The notes below the pieces were generated by a model. That model saw only the letters and a program-made list of their open reading frames with translations. It did not search any database and was not told the DNA's origin. A DNA stretch of 64,000 nt from Mycobacteriaceae bacterium. Lineage in GTDB: Bacteria; Actinomycetota; Actinomycetes; Mycobacteriales; Mycobacteriaceae. Below are positions 7,584 to 15,967 of the stretch, one piece after another. Location of the stretch: NCBI GenBank assembly GCA_019749805.1, contig JAIEPH010000049.1:1-64000 (forward strand), read 5' to 3'. A program made the translations under genes and the position numbers. How positions within the stretch are numbered: the first letter of the stretch is position 1; each line of letters begins with the position of its first letter.

Positions 7584-9317
7584 TCAGAACAGGAAATAGC
7601 GTTGCGCCATGGGCAACTCGACGGCGGGGTCCTCCTGCCACACGTCGCCGTCGATACGGACCGTGAAGGTGTCGGGGTCGACGTCGATTTCAGGCAGCGC
7701 GTCGTTGAACGGCATGTCGACCTTGCCGACATTGCGGACATCCTTGACCGCGACGAGCCTGCGGTTGACGGCGAGCCGGTCGGCAAGCCCGTCATCGACG
7801 GCCTGAGAGGATACGAAATGCACCGAGGTCGCCGATGCCGCGGCCGGAAGCGCACCAAACATCGGTCGCGGCAGTACGGGCTGCGGTGTGGGGATCGATG
7901 CGTTCGCGTCACCCATTGCGGCCCAGGCGATCATCCCGCCCTTGAGCACCGCGTGCGGGCGCACACCGAAGAACGCGGGCTCCCACAGCACGAGGTCGGC
8001 GAGCTTACCCACTTCCACCGAGCCGATCTCATGGTCGAGGCCGTGCGCGATAGCCGGACAGATCGTGTATTTCGCGACGTACCGGCGGGCGCGGTTGTTG
8101 TCGGATTGGTGGACGCCGGACTTGTCCCCCGCCAATGCACCCCGGCGTCGCTTCATCACGTGTGCGGTCTGCCAGGTGCGGATCACCACTTCGCCGATGC
8201 GGCCCATCGCCTGGGAGTCACTGCCGATCATCGAGATCGCCCCGATGTCGTGCAGCAGATCCTCGGCAGCCATCGTCGACGGCCGGATGCGGCTTTCGGC
8301 GAATGCGAGATCCTCTGGCACCGAGGGGTTGAGGTGATGGCACACCATCAACATGTCGAGGTGCTCATCGAGGGTGTTGACGGTGTGCGGACGTGTGGGA
8401 TTGGTCGAACTCGGCAGTACGTACGGTTCGGCGGCGACGCGGATGATGTCCGGCGCGTGCCCGCCGCCTGCGCCCTCGGTGTGGTAGGCGTGAATCGCCC
8501 GACCGTTGATCGCGCCGATCGTGTCCTCGACGAAGCCCGCCTCGTTGAGCGTGTCCGAGTGCAGGGCAACCTGCACGCCGGACGCATCGGCGACGGAAAG
8601 GCAGGCGTCGATCGCCGCGGGGGTCGACCCCCAATCTTCATGCAGCTTGAAACCCGAAGCGCCACCGCGCAATTGCTCCCACATCGATTCGGCGCTGACG
8701 GTATTACCCTTGCCGAGCAGCGCGATGTTCATCGGCCAGGAGTCCAGCGCCTCCAGCATGCGGCCCAGATGCCAGGCTCCCGGTGTCACGGTGGTGGCCT
8801 TGCTGCCCTCCGCGGGTCCGGTACCGCCGCCGATGATGGTCGTGATCCCACCGCCGAGGGCTTCCTCCATGATCTGCGGACAGATCAAGTGGACGTGGCA
8901 GTCGATGCCACCGGCGGTGACGATTCGGCCGTTGCCGGCGATGATTTCGGTCGACGGACCGACCACGAGTTCTGGGTGCACCCCGGACATGATGTCGGGG
9001 TTGCCGGCCTTGCCGATCGCGACGATCCGGCCGTCACGAATACCGATGTCGGCCTTGATGATTCCCCAATGGTCGATGATCACCACGCCGGTGATCACGG
9101 TGTCGGGTGCGCCGTCGGCCCGGGTTGCCCGGCCCTGCCCCATCGACTCGCGCAACACCTTGCCGCCACCGAAGACCGCCTCGTCGCCGGCCAGACCCGG
9201 CCCGCCGCTGCGATCCTCGGTGATCTCGATGAACAGATCGGTGTCCGCCAATCGGATGCGGTCGCCGGTCGTCGGCCCGAAGAGCGCTGCATACCTGGCT
9301 CGGGAAATGGCACTCAT
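7584..9317 (-). CDS. ureC: Urease alpha subunit (catalytic)
   Basis: 577 residues, the full length of the family. It hydrolyses urea to ammonia and carbamate at a binuclear nickel centre. Nickel ligands and active-site residues are visible: HVH in GGIDCHVHL, the carbamylated lysine in FKLHEDWG, ALHSDTLNE, HTEGAGGGHAPD, the flap Cys-His (MVCHHL), and the QSDNNRARRY region. Its ATG overlaps the ureB stop by four bases (ATGA). All expected catalytic residues are there, so the enzyme should be active. Confidence 0.97.
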   Translation of the reverse strand: MSAISRARYAALFGPTTGDRIRLADTDLFIEITEDRSGGPGLAGDEAVFGGGKVLRESMGQGRATRADGAPDTVITGVVIIDHWGIIKADIGIRDGRIVAIGKAGNPDIMSGVHPELVVGPSTEIIAGNGRIVTAGGIDCHVHLICPQIMEEALGGGITTIIGGGTGPAEGSKATTVTPGAWHLGRMLEALDSWPMNIALLGKGNTVSAESMWEQLRGGASGFKLHEDWGSTPAAIDACLSVADASGVQVALHSDTLNEAGFVEDTIGAINGRAIHAYHTEGAGGGHAPDIIRVAAEPYVLPSSTNPTRPHTVNTLDEHLDMLMVCHHLNPSVPEDLAFAESRIRPSTMAAEDLLHDIGAISMIGSDSQAMGRIGEVVIRTWQTAHVMKRRRGALAGDKSGVHQSDNNRARRYVAKYTICPAIAHGLDHEIGSVEVGKLADLVLWEPAFFGVRPHAVLKGGMIAWAAMGDANASIPTPQPVLPRPMFGALPAAASATSVHFVSSQAVDDGLADRLAVNRRLVAVKDVRNVGKVDMPFNDALPEIDVDPDTFTVRIDGDVWQEDPAVELPMAQRYFLF

Positions 9318-9652
9318 CGCGCATCATCCAATCGACCCGGCGGCTGAAGACTCAACCCATACACCTCGCGTGATCCGCGCAGTGGTACCAATGAGACCCG
9401 CTGGGCAACACCGGGTTCGAACCGCACCGCGGTGCCGGCGGGAATGTCGAGCCGATGTCCGTGGGCGGCGGCACGATCGAATTGCAGGGCGGCGTTGCTT
9501 TGCGGTAGGTGCACGTGGCTACCGACCTGGACGGGACGGTCGCCGGTGTTGAGGATGTCGATCTCGACCCGTTGCGCGCCCTGGTTGATCTCGATATCGC
9601 CGGTGCCGTAGACGATCTCGCCGGGCGCCCACGACGCATGTTCGCCCGTCAT
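9314..9652 (-). CDS. ureB: Urease beta subunit
   Basis: 112 residues; structural subunit that packs with UreA and UreC. The motifs GEIVYGTGDIEINQG, LNTGDRPVQVGSHVH, and IPAGTAVRFEPG are characteristic. The C-terminal 15 residues after the conserved core (LQPPGRLDDAR) are short. Overlaps ureA and ureC by four bases each, giving tight translational coupling for fixed stoichiometry. Confidence 0.95.
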   Translation of the reverse strand: MTGEHASWAPGEIVYGTGDIEINQGAQRVEIDILNTGDRPVQVGSHVHLPQSNAALQFDRAAAHGHRLDIPAGTAVRFEPGVAQRVSLVPLRGSREVYGLSLQPPGRLDDAR

Positions 9653-9951
9653 GGGATCGGATGGTGGACGGTGACGAGTTTCGTACCATCGGGGAACGTC
9701 GCCTCCACCTGGACGTCGTCGAGCATCTCCGGAACGCCGGCCATCACGTCGTCGCGGCTGAGAACCTCGCGGCCGCTGGCCATCAACTCCGCGACCGTGC
9801 GACCGTCGCGCGCCCCTTCCAGGAGGTGATCGGTGATCACCGCAACGGCCTCGGGGTGGTTGAGTTTCAGCCCGCGCGCCTGACGCCTGCGCGCCAGCTC
9901 CGCGGCATACGACAGCAGCAACCTGTCCTGTTCATGCGGCGTTAATCGCAT
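9649..9951 (-). CDS. ureA: Urease gamma subunit
   Basis: 100 residues, the standard length, starting at MRLTPHEQDRLLL (ATG complement of 9949-9951); nine further in-frame residues upstream are not conserved. Motifs LNHPEAVAVITDHLLEGARDG and MLDDVQVEATFPDGTKLVTVHHPI are diagnostic. First gene of the ureABCFGD operon. No good ribosome site precedes it and no obvious regulator is next to it. Confidence 0.95.
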   Translation of the reverse strand: MRLTPHEQDRLLLSYAAELARRRQARGLKLNHPEAVAVITDHLLEGARDGRTVAELMASGREVLSRDDVMAGVPEMLDDVQVEATFPDGTKLVTVHHPIP

Positions 9952-10004
9952 AGTCGGGGATACTGCCACGCCCCGCACACCTCAGCAGCGCGAGGAAAGC
10001 GGCG

Positions 10005-10409
10005 TTACTCGGGGGGCAGGTTCTGCAGCCGCACCTGGCCTCGCGCCACGACACGCTCGTTGTTGTCGGTGATGGTGATCAGCCACAGCTGCTGGCGCCG
10101 GCCGCGATGGATCGGAACCGACACCGCAGTGACCGTGCCCGCGGAGATGGCGCGCAGGAAGTCGGTGTTGTTGTTGACGCCGACGACGTGGCCGCCGCCG
10201 TTCTCGCTGAGCCAGACCTGCCCGCACACGCTGGCCAGGCTCTCGATGACCGAGCAGTACACGCCACCGTGCACGATCCCCCACGGTTGCAGCAGCTTGT
10301 CGTTGACCTCGAGACGGGCGGTTCCGCCGTCGGGGGTCAGCTCGAGGAATTCGAGGCCGATTGCCGAGTCGAATCCGGCACCAAGGCCGGCCGGGATGTC
10401 TGTGCTCAC
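10005..10409 (-). CDS. PaaI-type hotdog thioesterase (Rv1847-like)
   Basis: 134 residues with a GTG start. The signature LLQPWGIVHGGVYCSVIESLAS carries the HGG substrate-binding motif of the PaaI/YbgC hotdog thioesterases, and NNTDFLRAISAGTVTAVSVPIHRGRRQQLW is the usual strand pair closing the tunnel. Such enzymes hydrolyse acyl- or aryl-CoA thioesters as homotetramers. In M. tuberculosis it sits directly beside the urease genes in the same orientation. Substrate unknown. A hairpin at 10464-10496 separates it from the iron-regulated gene upstream. Confidence 0.85.
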   Translation of the reverse strand: MSTDIPAGLGAGFDSAIGLEFLELTPDGGTARLEVNDKLLQPWGIVHGGVYCSVIESLASVCGQVWLSENGGGHVVGVNNNTDFLRAISAGTVTAVSVPIHRGRRQQLWLITITDNNERVVARGQVRLQNLPPE

Positions 10410-10463
10410 CCAGATTGTCTACACGGTGATGTGCTGATCGTTGTGGTCGAGACCTGGAAATGC

Positions 10464-10496
10464 GGAAGGACCCCGCACATGGTGCGGGGCCCTTCC
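10464..10496. terminator. Strong hairpin between FhuF-like and thioesterase genes
   Basis: GGAAGGACCCCGCAC and GTGCGGGGCCCTTCC pair over 15 positions with one A.C mismatch and a 3-base loop. No T-run follows on the minus strand, which is usual for mycobacterial terminators. It would separate the iron-regulated transcript from the thioesterase. Confidence 0.65.
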
Positions 10497-10525
10497 TTCG
10501 TGTGGACCGGGAGTCACTGCAGCCC

Positions 10526-10576
10526 TCAGGACTCCGGCGCGGTCCGGTGGTACGTGTCTTGCTTGAACAACAGCAT
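10526..10576 (-). CDS. Possible 16-residue ORF next to an iron box
   Basis: Reads MLLFKQDTYHRTAPES with an ATG inside the iron box at 10575-10593, and is followed 30 bases on by the hairpin at 10464-10496. Short box, ORF and hairpin together resemble a small iron-regulated transcript. No ribosome site is seen; translation would have to be leaderless or the ORF is chance. Confidence 0.25.
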   Translation of the reverse strand: MLLFKQDTYHRTAPES

Positions 10577-10593
10577 AGGCAAGGCTGCCCTAA
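10575..10593 (-). promoter_or_regulatory. Second IdeR-type iron box
   Basis: On the plus strand ATAGGCAAGGCTGCCCTAA agrees with the IdeR consensus (TTAGGTTAGGCTAACCTAA) at 14 of 19 positions. It covers the stop codon of the FhuF-like gene and points towards the hairpin and thioesterase on the minus strand. Confidence 0.5.
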
Positions 10594-11378
10594 TTTAGCA
10601 ATACCTTCCCTGCGGCTACCGGCGGAATTCTTGTGGCGCCCCGCACGGGCAGCCCGAAGCCGACCAGCGCGTCGAGCACAGCCTGGCCCCGCCGCATGCT
10701 GGTGAGCTCGCTGGTCCCCGCCAGCAGCGGCACTTGCGTCGCCGCGCCCACCACCGCGGCGCCGACGATGTGCCACATGGCCGCGATCGAGATCGCCGAA
10801 CCGCTGACCTCGGCAAGCTTGCCGAACAACGGCGCAAGAGTGCGATGACTTCGGTGGGCGATCCACGTCGTCAGCGCGGCCTCGTTCGGCAGGGCGACGA
10901 TTCCATCCCGGATGGCGTTGTTCGACCGAGTATTCGGACGGGCACCGAAGAACGGGTCGTCGGGCAGTGCGCGCAGCGTGGGGTCGACGACGCCAACCCA
11001 GTCGATCGCGCCCTCGGAATCCACATGCACCCACAGATTCTCCAGTCCCGTGTCCCAGGCGCGACCCTCGAGCACGAGCAGCGGCACCACCCGTCCGACG
11101 ACCACGTGCGCCAGGGTCGCGGCAAGCTGCTGGGCCACCGCGGGACGACTTTCGGTCTCCTCGGCCGCGAGCTTGAACATCGAATGCAGCCGATCGGTCG
11201 TCAAGGCCTGCGTCAACGGCCACCAGCGCCGGCGTGACAGATCGCCGATCACCGCGACACCGAAGACGCGTGGACATTCGGGATACAGCTCGCGCAATCG
11301 GCGGCTCGATTCGTGTAATGGCAGCGCCTGTGCGATGGCCATGCTCGAGATGAGCGGGTCGTCGACCACAACCGTCAT
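10590..11378 (-). CDS. FhuF-like ferric-siderophore reductase family protein
   Basis: 262 residues. The middle (GRVVPLLVLEGRAWDTGLENLWVH..GAIDWVGVVDPTLR) and end (VPLLAGTSE, MRRGQAVLDALVGFGLPV) match the FhuF/iron-reductase proteins of actinobacteria, which reduce ferric iron bound to siderophores in the cytosol. Unlike E. coli FhuF there is no C-terminal Cys-Cys...CxxC iron-sulfur motif: the only cysteine is in YPECPR near residue 35. It may therefore be a siderophore-binding or divergent member. A GGGAGG site precedes the ATG, and an iron box overlies the promoter. It is inserted between genes that are neighbours in M. tuberculosis. Confidence 0.6.
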   Translation of the reverse strand: MTVVVDDPLISSMAIAQALPLHESSRRLRELYPECPRVFGVAVIGDLSRRRWWPLTQALTTDRLHSMFKLAAEETESRPAVAQQLAATLAHVVVGRVVPLLVLEGRAWDTGLENLWVHVDSEGAIDWVGVVDPTLRALPDDPFFGARPNTRSNNAIRDGIVALPNEAALTTWIAHRSHRTLAPLFGKLAEVSGSAISIAAMWHIVGAAVVGAATQVPLLAGTSELTSMRRGQAVLDALVGFGLPVRGATRIPPVAAGKVLLN

Positions 11379-11397
11379 GGGACCTCCCGAGATTGAC

Positions 11398-11416
11398 TTA
11401 GGATAGCCTTACTATA
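11398..11416 (-). promoter_or_regulatory. IdeR iron box over the FhuF-like promoter
   Basis: TTAGGATAGCCTTACTATA on the plus strand matches the IdeR/DtxR consensus at 14 of 19 positions. On the minus strand it ends in TATAGT, a good -10 hexamer, placed about 30 bases before the ATG. IdeR with iron would therefore cover the -10 and repress. Confidence 0.75.
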
Positions 11417-11564
11417 GTCAGGCTGACCGTTGGAGCCATACCCTGTGACTGGACTCACAAGGGCAGGCGAAGGGGCGGTGACCTCGGAGGGAACGAAGCC
11501 GGAACATTCCGTCGGGTGTGCGCGACCACGCGCCGAACGGGGTAGCCCTGCGCGATACGACACA

Positions 11565-11597
11565 CGGTAGTAAACCCGTAGTACGCTGGACCTACCG
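11565..11597. promoter_or_regulatory. Candidate BlaI operator region
   Basis: Two GTAGTA copies (11567-11572, 11578-11583) lie 11 bases apart, one helical turn. CGGTAG (11565-11570) and CTACCG (11592-11597) form an inverted repeat. The region ends 20 bases before blaI. BlaI/MecI-type repressors bind TAC/GTA dyads, so autoregulation is likely. Confidence 0.5.
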
Positions 11598-11617
11598 TCT
11601 CTAGGAGATGAACGAAG

Positions 11618-12034
11618 ATGGCCAAGTTGACGCGTTTAGGGGAACTCGAACGCGCTGTGATGGACCACCTGTGGTCCGCGCGCGAGCCCCAAACCGTGCG
11701 CCAGGTCCACGAGGCACTCGCGGCCCAGCGCGACCTCGCCTATACGACGATCATGACCGTCCTGCAACGGCTGGCGAAGAAGAATCTCGTCGTCCAGCAC
11801 CGCGATGACCGGGCCCATCGCTACGCCCCGACCCACGGACGCGACGAACTCGTCGCCGGGTTGATGGTCGACGCCCTGGACCAAGCTGCGGATTCGGGTG
11901 ACCGCGAAGCTGCGCTCGTGCATTTCGTCGAGCGCGTCAACGCCGATGAGGCGGCGGCGCTGCGTCGCGCGTTGTCCGAATTGGAGAGCAAGCACCGGAT
12001 ATCGCCACCCGCTGGCGAGCCGGGCACCGGCTGA
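11618..12034 (+). CDS. blaI: BlaI-family transcriptional repressor
   Basis: 138 residues; winged-helix repressor of the BlaI/MecI family (Rv1846c counterpart). The core TRLGELERAVMDHLWS..TVRQVHEAL..RDLAYTTIMTVLQRLAKKNLVVQHRDDRAHRYAPT holds the recognition helix (YTTIMTVLQRL). The C-terminal part mediates dimerisation. A taggag site precedes the ATG. blaR follows 14 bases on. In M. tuberculosis BlaI controls a regulon that reaches beyond beta-lactam genes, including the ATP synthase operon; no beta-lactamase gene lies in this window. Confidence 0.93.
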   Translation: MAKLTRLGELERAVMDHLWSAREPQTVRQVHEALAAQRDLAYTTIMTVLQRLAKKNLVVQHRDDRAHRYAPTHGRDELVAGLMVDALDQAADSGDREAALVHFVERVNADEAAALRRALSELESKHRISPPAGEPGTG

Positions 12035-12048
12035 GAGACACTTACAGC

Positions 12049-12969
12049 GTGTCGGCGCTGGCCTTCTCCATCATGGCGCTGGTCCTGTCGGGACCGGTGC
12101 CGGCGATGCTGGCGCGGGCAAAGTGGCCGTCGCGGGCACCGCGGGCCGCGATCGTGCTGTGGCAATCCATAGCGCTGGCTGCCGTACTCTCGGCCTTTTC
12201 CGCCGGAATCGCCATCGCCAGCAGGCTTTTCGCGCCCGGACCCGACGGCAGGCCGACATCGACGTTGGCCGGCGAGATCGACGTTCTCGGCTGGCCGCTG
12301 TGGATTACCTACGTGGCGGTATTCGCGCTCACGCTGATGGTGGGGGCGCGTCTTGCGGTGGCCGTCGTCCAGGTCGCGATAGCGACGCGGCGCAGGCGCG
12401 CACACCACCGGATGGTTGTCGACCTCGTCGGCAAGTCCCACAAATCCGGATTGCGCATTCTCGACGTCGACGAGCCCCTTGCCTACTGTCTGCCGGGCGT
12501 GCGCAGTCGCGTGGTGGTCAGCGAGGGCACCCTCACGACACTGGCGGACAACGAGATCGCCGCGATCCTGTCGCACGAGCGCGCACATCTGCGGGCCCGG
12601 CACGACCTGGTGCTCGAGATGTTCACCGCGGTGCATGCCGCGTTCCCGCGTTTCGTCCGTAGCGCCAGCGCACTTGATGCCGTGCGGTTGCTCATCGAGA
12701 TGCTGGCCGATGACGCCGCGGTGCGTGCGGCCGGTCCCACTCCGTTGGCTCGCGCGTTGGTCGCCTGCGCCACGGGCCGCACACCCGCGGGAGCGCTGGC
12801 CGCGGGCGGACCCACGACCGTGACCCGCGTGCGCCGTCTCAGCGGCCGCGGCAACAGCCTGGGTGTGGCTGCATGCGCCTATGTGGCCGCCGCCGCCGTT
12901 CTGGTGGTGCCCACCGTAGCGGTGGTCCTGCCCTGGTTGACCGAGTTGAATCGTTTGTTCACTGCGTAG
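12049..12969 (+). CDS. blaR: BlaR1-like M56 membrane metallopeptidase
   Basis: 306 residues from a GTG, counterpart of Rv1845c. Membrane helices near the N-terminus (MALVLSGPVPAMLARAK; about 35-60; about 85-110) precede the zinc peptidase motif HExxH type in LSHERAHLRARHD (about 175-187). A last helix (VAAAAVLVVPTVAVVLPWL) ends the protein. It lacks the extracellular penicillin-binding sensor domain of staphylococcal BlaR1, as in the mycobacterial form, so what it senses is open. It probably cleaves BlaI when activated. Co-transcribed with blaI. Confidence 0.9.
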   Translation: MSALAFSIMALVLSGPVPAMLARAKWPSRAPRAAIVLWQSIALAAVLSAFSAGIAIASRLFAPGPDGRPTSTLAGEIDVLGWPLWITYVAVFALTLMVGARLAVAVVQVAIATRRRRAHHRMVVDLVGKSHKSGLRILDVDEPLAYCLPGVRSRVVVSEGTLTTLADNEIAAILSHERAHLRARHDLVLEMFTAVHAAFPRFVRSASALDAVRLLIEMLADDAAVRAAGPTPLARALVACATGRTPAGALAAGGPTTVTRVRRLSGRGNSLGVAACAYVAAAAVLVVPTVAVVLPWLTELNRLFTA

Positions 12970-13021
12970 CACTTCTGTGTAGTAGGCCATCCCTGCACGA
13001 CCAAAACGAAAGGCTGCCCGA

Positions 13022-14482
13022 ATGAGCTCGTCTGAAAATCCCACGAACGGCACCGCTCAGATCGGGGTCACCGGCCTCGCGGTCATGGGATCCAACCTCG
13101 CACGCAACTTCGCCAGCCACGGATACACCGTGGCGCTGCACAACCGGTCCGTCGCCAAGACCGACGCCTTGCTCGCCGAACACGGCTCCGAGGGCAATTT
13201 CGTGCGCAGCGAGACCATCGCCGAATTCCTTGCCGCGCTGGAGAAGCCACGCCGGGTGATCATCATGGTCAAGGCGGGCGACCCGACCGACGCCGTGATC
13301 AACGAGCTGGCCGACGCGATGGAGGAAGGCGACATCATCATCGACGGCGGCAATGCGCTCTACACCGACACCATCCGCCGCGAAAAGGCGATCCGCGAGC
13401 GCGGACTCCACTTTGTCGGCGCCGGCATCTCCGGCGGTGAGGAAGGCGCGCTCAAGGGCCCGTCGATCATGCCCGGCGGTCCGGCCGAGTCCTACAAGTC
13501 GCTGGGCCCGCTGCTCGAGGAGATCTCCGCTCACGTCGACGGCGTGCCGTGCTGCACGCATATCGGACCCGACGGCGCAGGGCACTTCGTGAAGATGGTG
13601 CACAACGGCATCGAGTACTCCGACATGCAGCTGATCGGTGAGGCCTACCAGCTGCTGCGCGATGCGCTGGGACTGAGCGCGTCCGAGATCGCCGACGTCT
13701 TCGCCGAATGGAATTCCGGCGACCTGGACAGCTTCCTCATCGAGATCACCGCCGACGTGCTGCGGCAGACCGACGCCAAGACCGGCAAGCCGCTTGTCGA
13801 CCTCATCCTCGACGAGGCCGAGCAGAAGGGCACCGGGCGGTGGACGGTGAAGTCAGCGCTGGACCTCGGGGTGCCGGTGACCGGGATCGCCGAAGCGGTG
13901 TTCGCCCGCGCGCTGTCGGGTTCGGTGGCGCAGCGCAAGGCCACCACGGGTCTGGCGTCCGGCGATCTCGGCGAGAAGCCGGGTGATGCAGCACGATTCA
14001 TCGATGACGTCAGCAAGGCACTGTATGCCTCCAAGATCATCGCGTACGCACAGGGCTTCAACCAGATTCAGGCAGGCAGCGCCGAATACGACTGGGGCAT
14101 CACCCCGGGTGATATGGCCACCATCTGGCGTGGCGGGTGCATCATCCGAGCCAAGTTCCTCAACCGCATCAAGGAAGCGTTCGACGAGACGCCGGATCTG
14201 CCGTCGCTGATCGTCGCTCCGTATTTCCGCGAGGCGATCGAGGCCGCGATCGACAGTTGGCGCCGCGTCGTGGTGACCGCGACCGAACTGGGCATCCCGA
14301 TCCCGGGCTTCTCCTCGGCGCTGTCCTACTACGACGGGTTGCGCACCGAACGGTTGCCCGCGGCGCTCACCCAGGGCCTTCGCGACTTCTTCGGCGCCCA
14401 CACCTACGGCCGCATCGACGCCGATCCGTCCGCGCGGTTCCACACGCTGTGGAGCGGCGACCGCAGCGAGGTCGAGGCCTAG
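13022..14482 (+). CDS. gnd1: 6-phosphogluconate dehydrogenase (NADP-type, decarboxylating)
   Basis: 486 residues. It converts 6-phosphogluconate to ribulose 5-phosphate and CO2 in the oxidative pentose phosphate pathway. The N-terminal Rossmann motif is GLAVMGSNLARN with HNRS at the cofactor 2' site; the active region includes GAGISGGEEGALKGPSIMPGG and GPDGAGHFVKMVHNGIEY (catalytic Lys and the HNGxEY motif). Full length of the homodimeric family. Counterpart Rv1844c. A lone GTAGTA (12979-12984) sits upstream, the same word seen before blaI. Confidence 0.96.
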   Translation: MSSSENPTNGTAQIGVTGLAVMGSNLARNFASHGYTVALHNRSVAKTDALLAEHGSEGNFVRSETIAEFLAALEKPRRVIIMVKAGDPTDAVINELADAMEEGDIIIDGGNALYTDTIRREKAIRERGLHFVGAGISGGEEGALKGPSIMPGGPAESYKSLGPLLEEISAHVDGVPCCTHIGPDGAGHFVKMVHNGIEYSDMQLIGEAYQLLRDALGLSASEIADVFAEWNSGDLDSFLIEITADVLRQTDAKTGKPLVDLILDEAEQKGTGRWTVKSALDLGVPVTGIAEAVFARALSGSVAQRKATTGLASGDLGEKPGDAARFIDDVSKALYASKIIAYAQGFNQIQAGSAEYDWGITPGDMATIWRGGCIIRAKFLNRIKEAFDETPDLPSLIVAPYFREAIEAAIDSWRRVVVTATELGIPIPGFSSALSYYDGLRTERLPAALTQGLRDFFGAHTYGRIDADPSARFHTLWSGDRSEVEA

Positions 14483-14494
14483 TATTGGCCTGAC

Positions 14495-15931
14495 ATGAAG
14501 TTCCTCAATGGCCACCAGCCCGCCTTCGACCTGACCTACAACGACGTCTTCATCGTCCCCGGACGCTCCGACGTGATGTCGCGGATGGACGTCGACCTCT
14601 CGACGTCGGACGGCTCGGGCACCACGATCCCGGTGGTGGTGGCGAACATGACCGCGGTGGCGGGTCGGCGGATGGCCGAGACGGTCGCGCGTCGCGGTGG
14701 CATTGTCGTTCTGCCGCAAGATCTTCCGATTTCAGCCGTGCAGCAGACAGTCGACTTCGTGAAGAGTCGCGACCTGGTGGTCGACACCCCGGTCGTGCTC
14801 TCCCCCGACGACTCGGTGTCGGACGCGATGGCGCTGATTCACAAACGCGCCCACGGTGCCGCGGTGGTGCTGTTCGAGGGCAGGCCGATCGGCCTGGTCA
14901 CCGAGGCGGGCTGCGTGGGCGTGGACCGGTTCACCCGGGTCCGCGACATCGCCATCACCGATTTCGTCACCGCGCCCGCCGGCACCGACCCACGGAAGGT
15001 GTTCGACCTGCTCGAACACGCGCCCGTGGACGTCGCGGTACTGACCGAACCGGACGGCACCCTGGCCGGTGTGCTCAGCCGGACCGCCGCCATCCGTGCG
15101 GGCATCTACACACCTGCCGTGGATGCGACGGGCCGGTTGCGGATCGCCGCGGCGGTCGGCATCAACGGTGACGTGGGCGCGAAGGCGCGCGGTCTGGCCG
15201 AGGCGGGCGTCGACCTGCTGGTGATCGACACCGCGCATGGACATCAGCTGCGGATGCTGGACGCCATCGAGGCGGTCGCCTCACTGGAGCTGGGGCTGCC
15301 GCTGGTGGCGGGCAACGTCGTGTCCGCCGAAGGCACCCGAGACCTGATCTCGGCGGGCGCGTCGATCGTGAAGGTCGGCGTCGGGCCCGGTGCGATGTGC
15401 ACCACTCGGATGATGACCGGCGTGGGCCGGCCACAGTTCTCGGCGGTGCTCGAATGTGCTGCGGCGGCAAGACAACTCGGTGGTCACGTGTGGGCCGACG
15501 GCGGTGTCCGTCACCCTCGCGACGTCGCGCTGGCCCTAGCCGCGGGCGCCTCCAACGTCATGATCGGCTCGTGGTTCGCCGGCACCTACGAATCGCCGGG
15601 CGACCTCATGCGCGACCGCGAGGATCGGCCGTTCAAGGAGAGCTACGGCATGGCGTCCAAGCGCGCCGTCGCGGCCCGTACCGCCGCCGACGACCCGTTC
15701 GACCAGGCCCGCAAGTCGTTGTTCGAGGAGGGCATCTCCACGTCGCGGATGGGGCTGGACCCGTCCAGGGGCGGCGTGGAGGACCTGCTGGACCACATCA
15801 CCTCCGGGGTGCGCAGCACGTGCACCTATGTGGGCGCAGGCAGCCTCGCCGAGCTACCCGAGAAGGTTGTGCTGGGGGTGCAGTCCCACGCGGGGTTCGC
15901 CGAGGGTCATCCACTGCCGACCGGCTGGTGA
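14495..15931 (+). CDS. guaB1: GuaB1-type GMP reductase with CBS domains
   Basis: 478 residues of the IMPDH/GMPR TIM-barrel superfamily, counterpart of Rv1843c. Two CBS motifs occupy about residues 95-205. The catalytic loop is GPGAMCTTRMMTGVGRPQ with the active cysteine. Long annotated as an IMP dehydrogenase, the mycobacterial GuaB1 has been shown to be a GMP reductase with a CBS module (NADPH-dependent GMP to IMP), which balances purine pools. It follows gnd1 by 12 bases; gnd1 could supply NADPH. True IMPDH (guaB2) lies elsewhere in these genomes. Confidence 0.92.
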   Translation: MKFLNGHQPAFDLTYNDVFIVPGRSDVMSRMDVDLSTSDGSGTTIPVVVANMTAVAGRRMAETVARRGGIVVLPQDLPISAVQQTVDFVKSRDLVVDTPVVLSPDDSVSDAMALIHKRAHGAAVVLFEGRPIGLVTEAGCVGVDRFTRVRDIAITDFVTAPAGTDPRKVFDLLEHAPVDVAVLTEPDGTLAGVLSRTAAIRAGIYTPAVDATGRLRIAAAVGINGDVGAKARGLAEAGVDLLVIDTAHGHQLRMLDAIEAVASLELGLPLVAGNVVSAEGTRDLISAGASIVKVGVGPGAMCTTRMMTGVGRPQFSAVLECAAAARQLGGHVWADGGVRHPRDVALALAAGASNVMIGSWFAGTYESPGDLMRDREDRPFKESYGMASKRAVAARTAADDPFDQARKSLFEEGISTSRMGLDPSRGGVEDLLDHITSGVRSTCTYVGAGSLAELPEKVVLGVQSHAGFAEGHPLPTGW

Positions 15932-15967
15932 ATCCGCCGGCAAGTCGCCAACGGCTAACATGGACCC

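Noticed and set aside
6966..9347. Long open frame on the plus strand opposite ureF-ureC
   Set aside because: It is a mirror frame of conserved urease genes, common in high-GC DNA; no family features.
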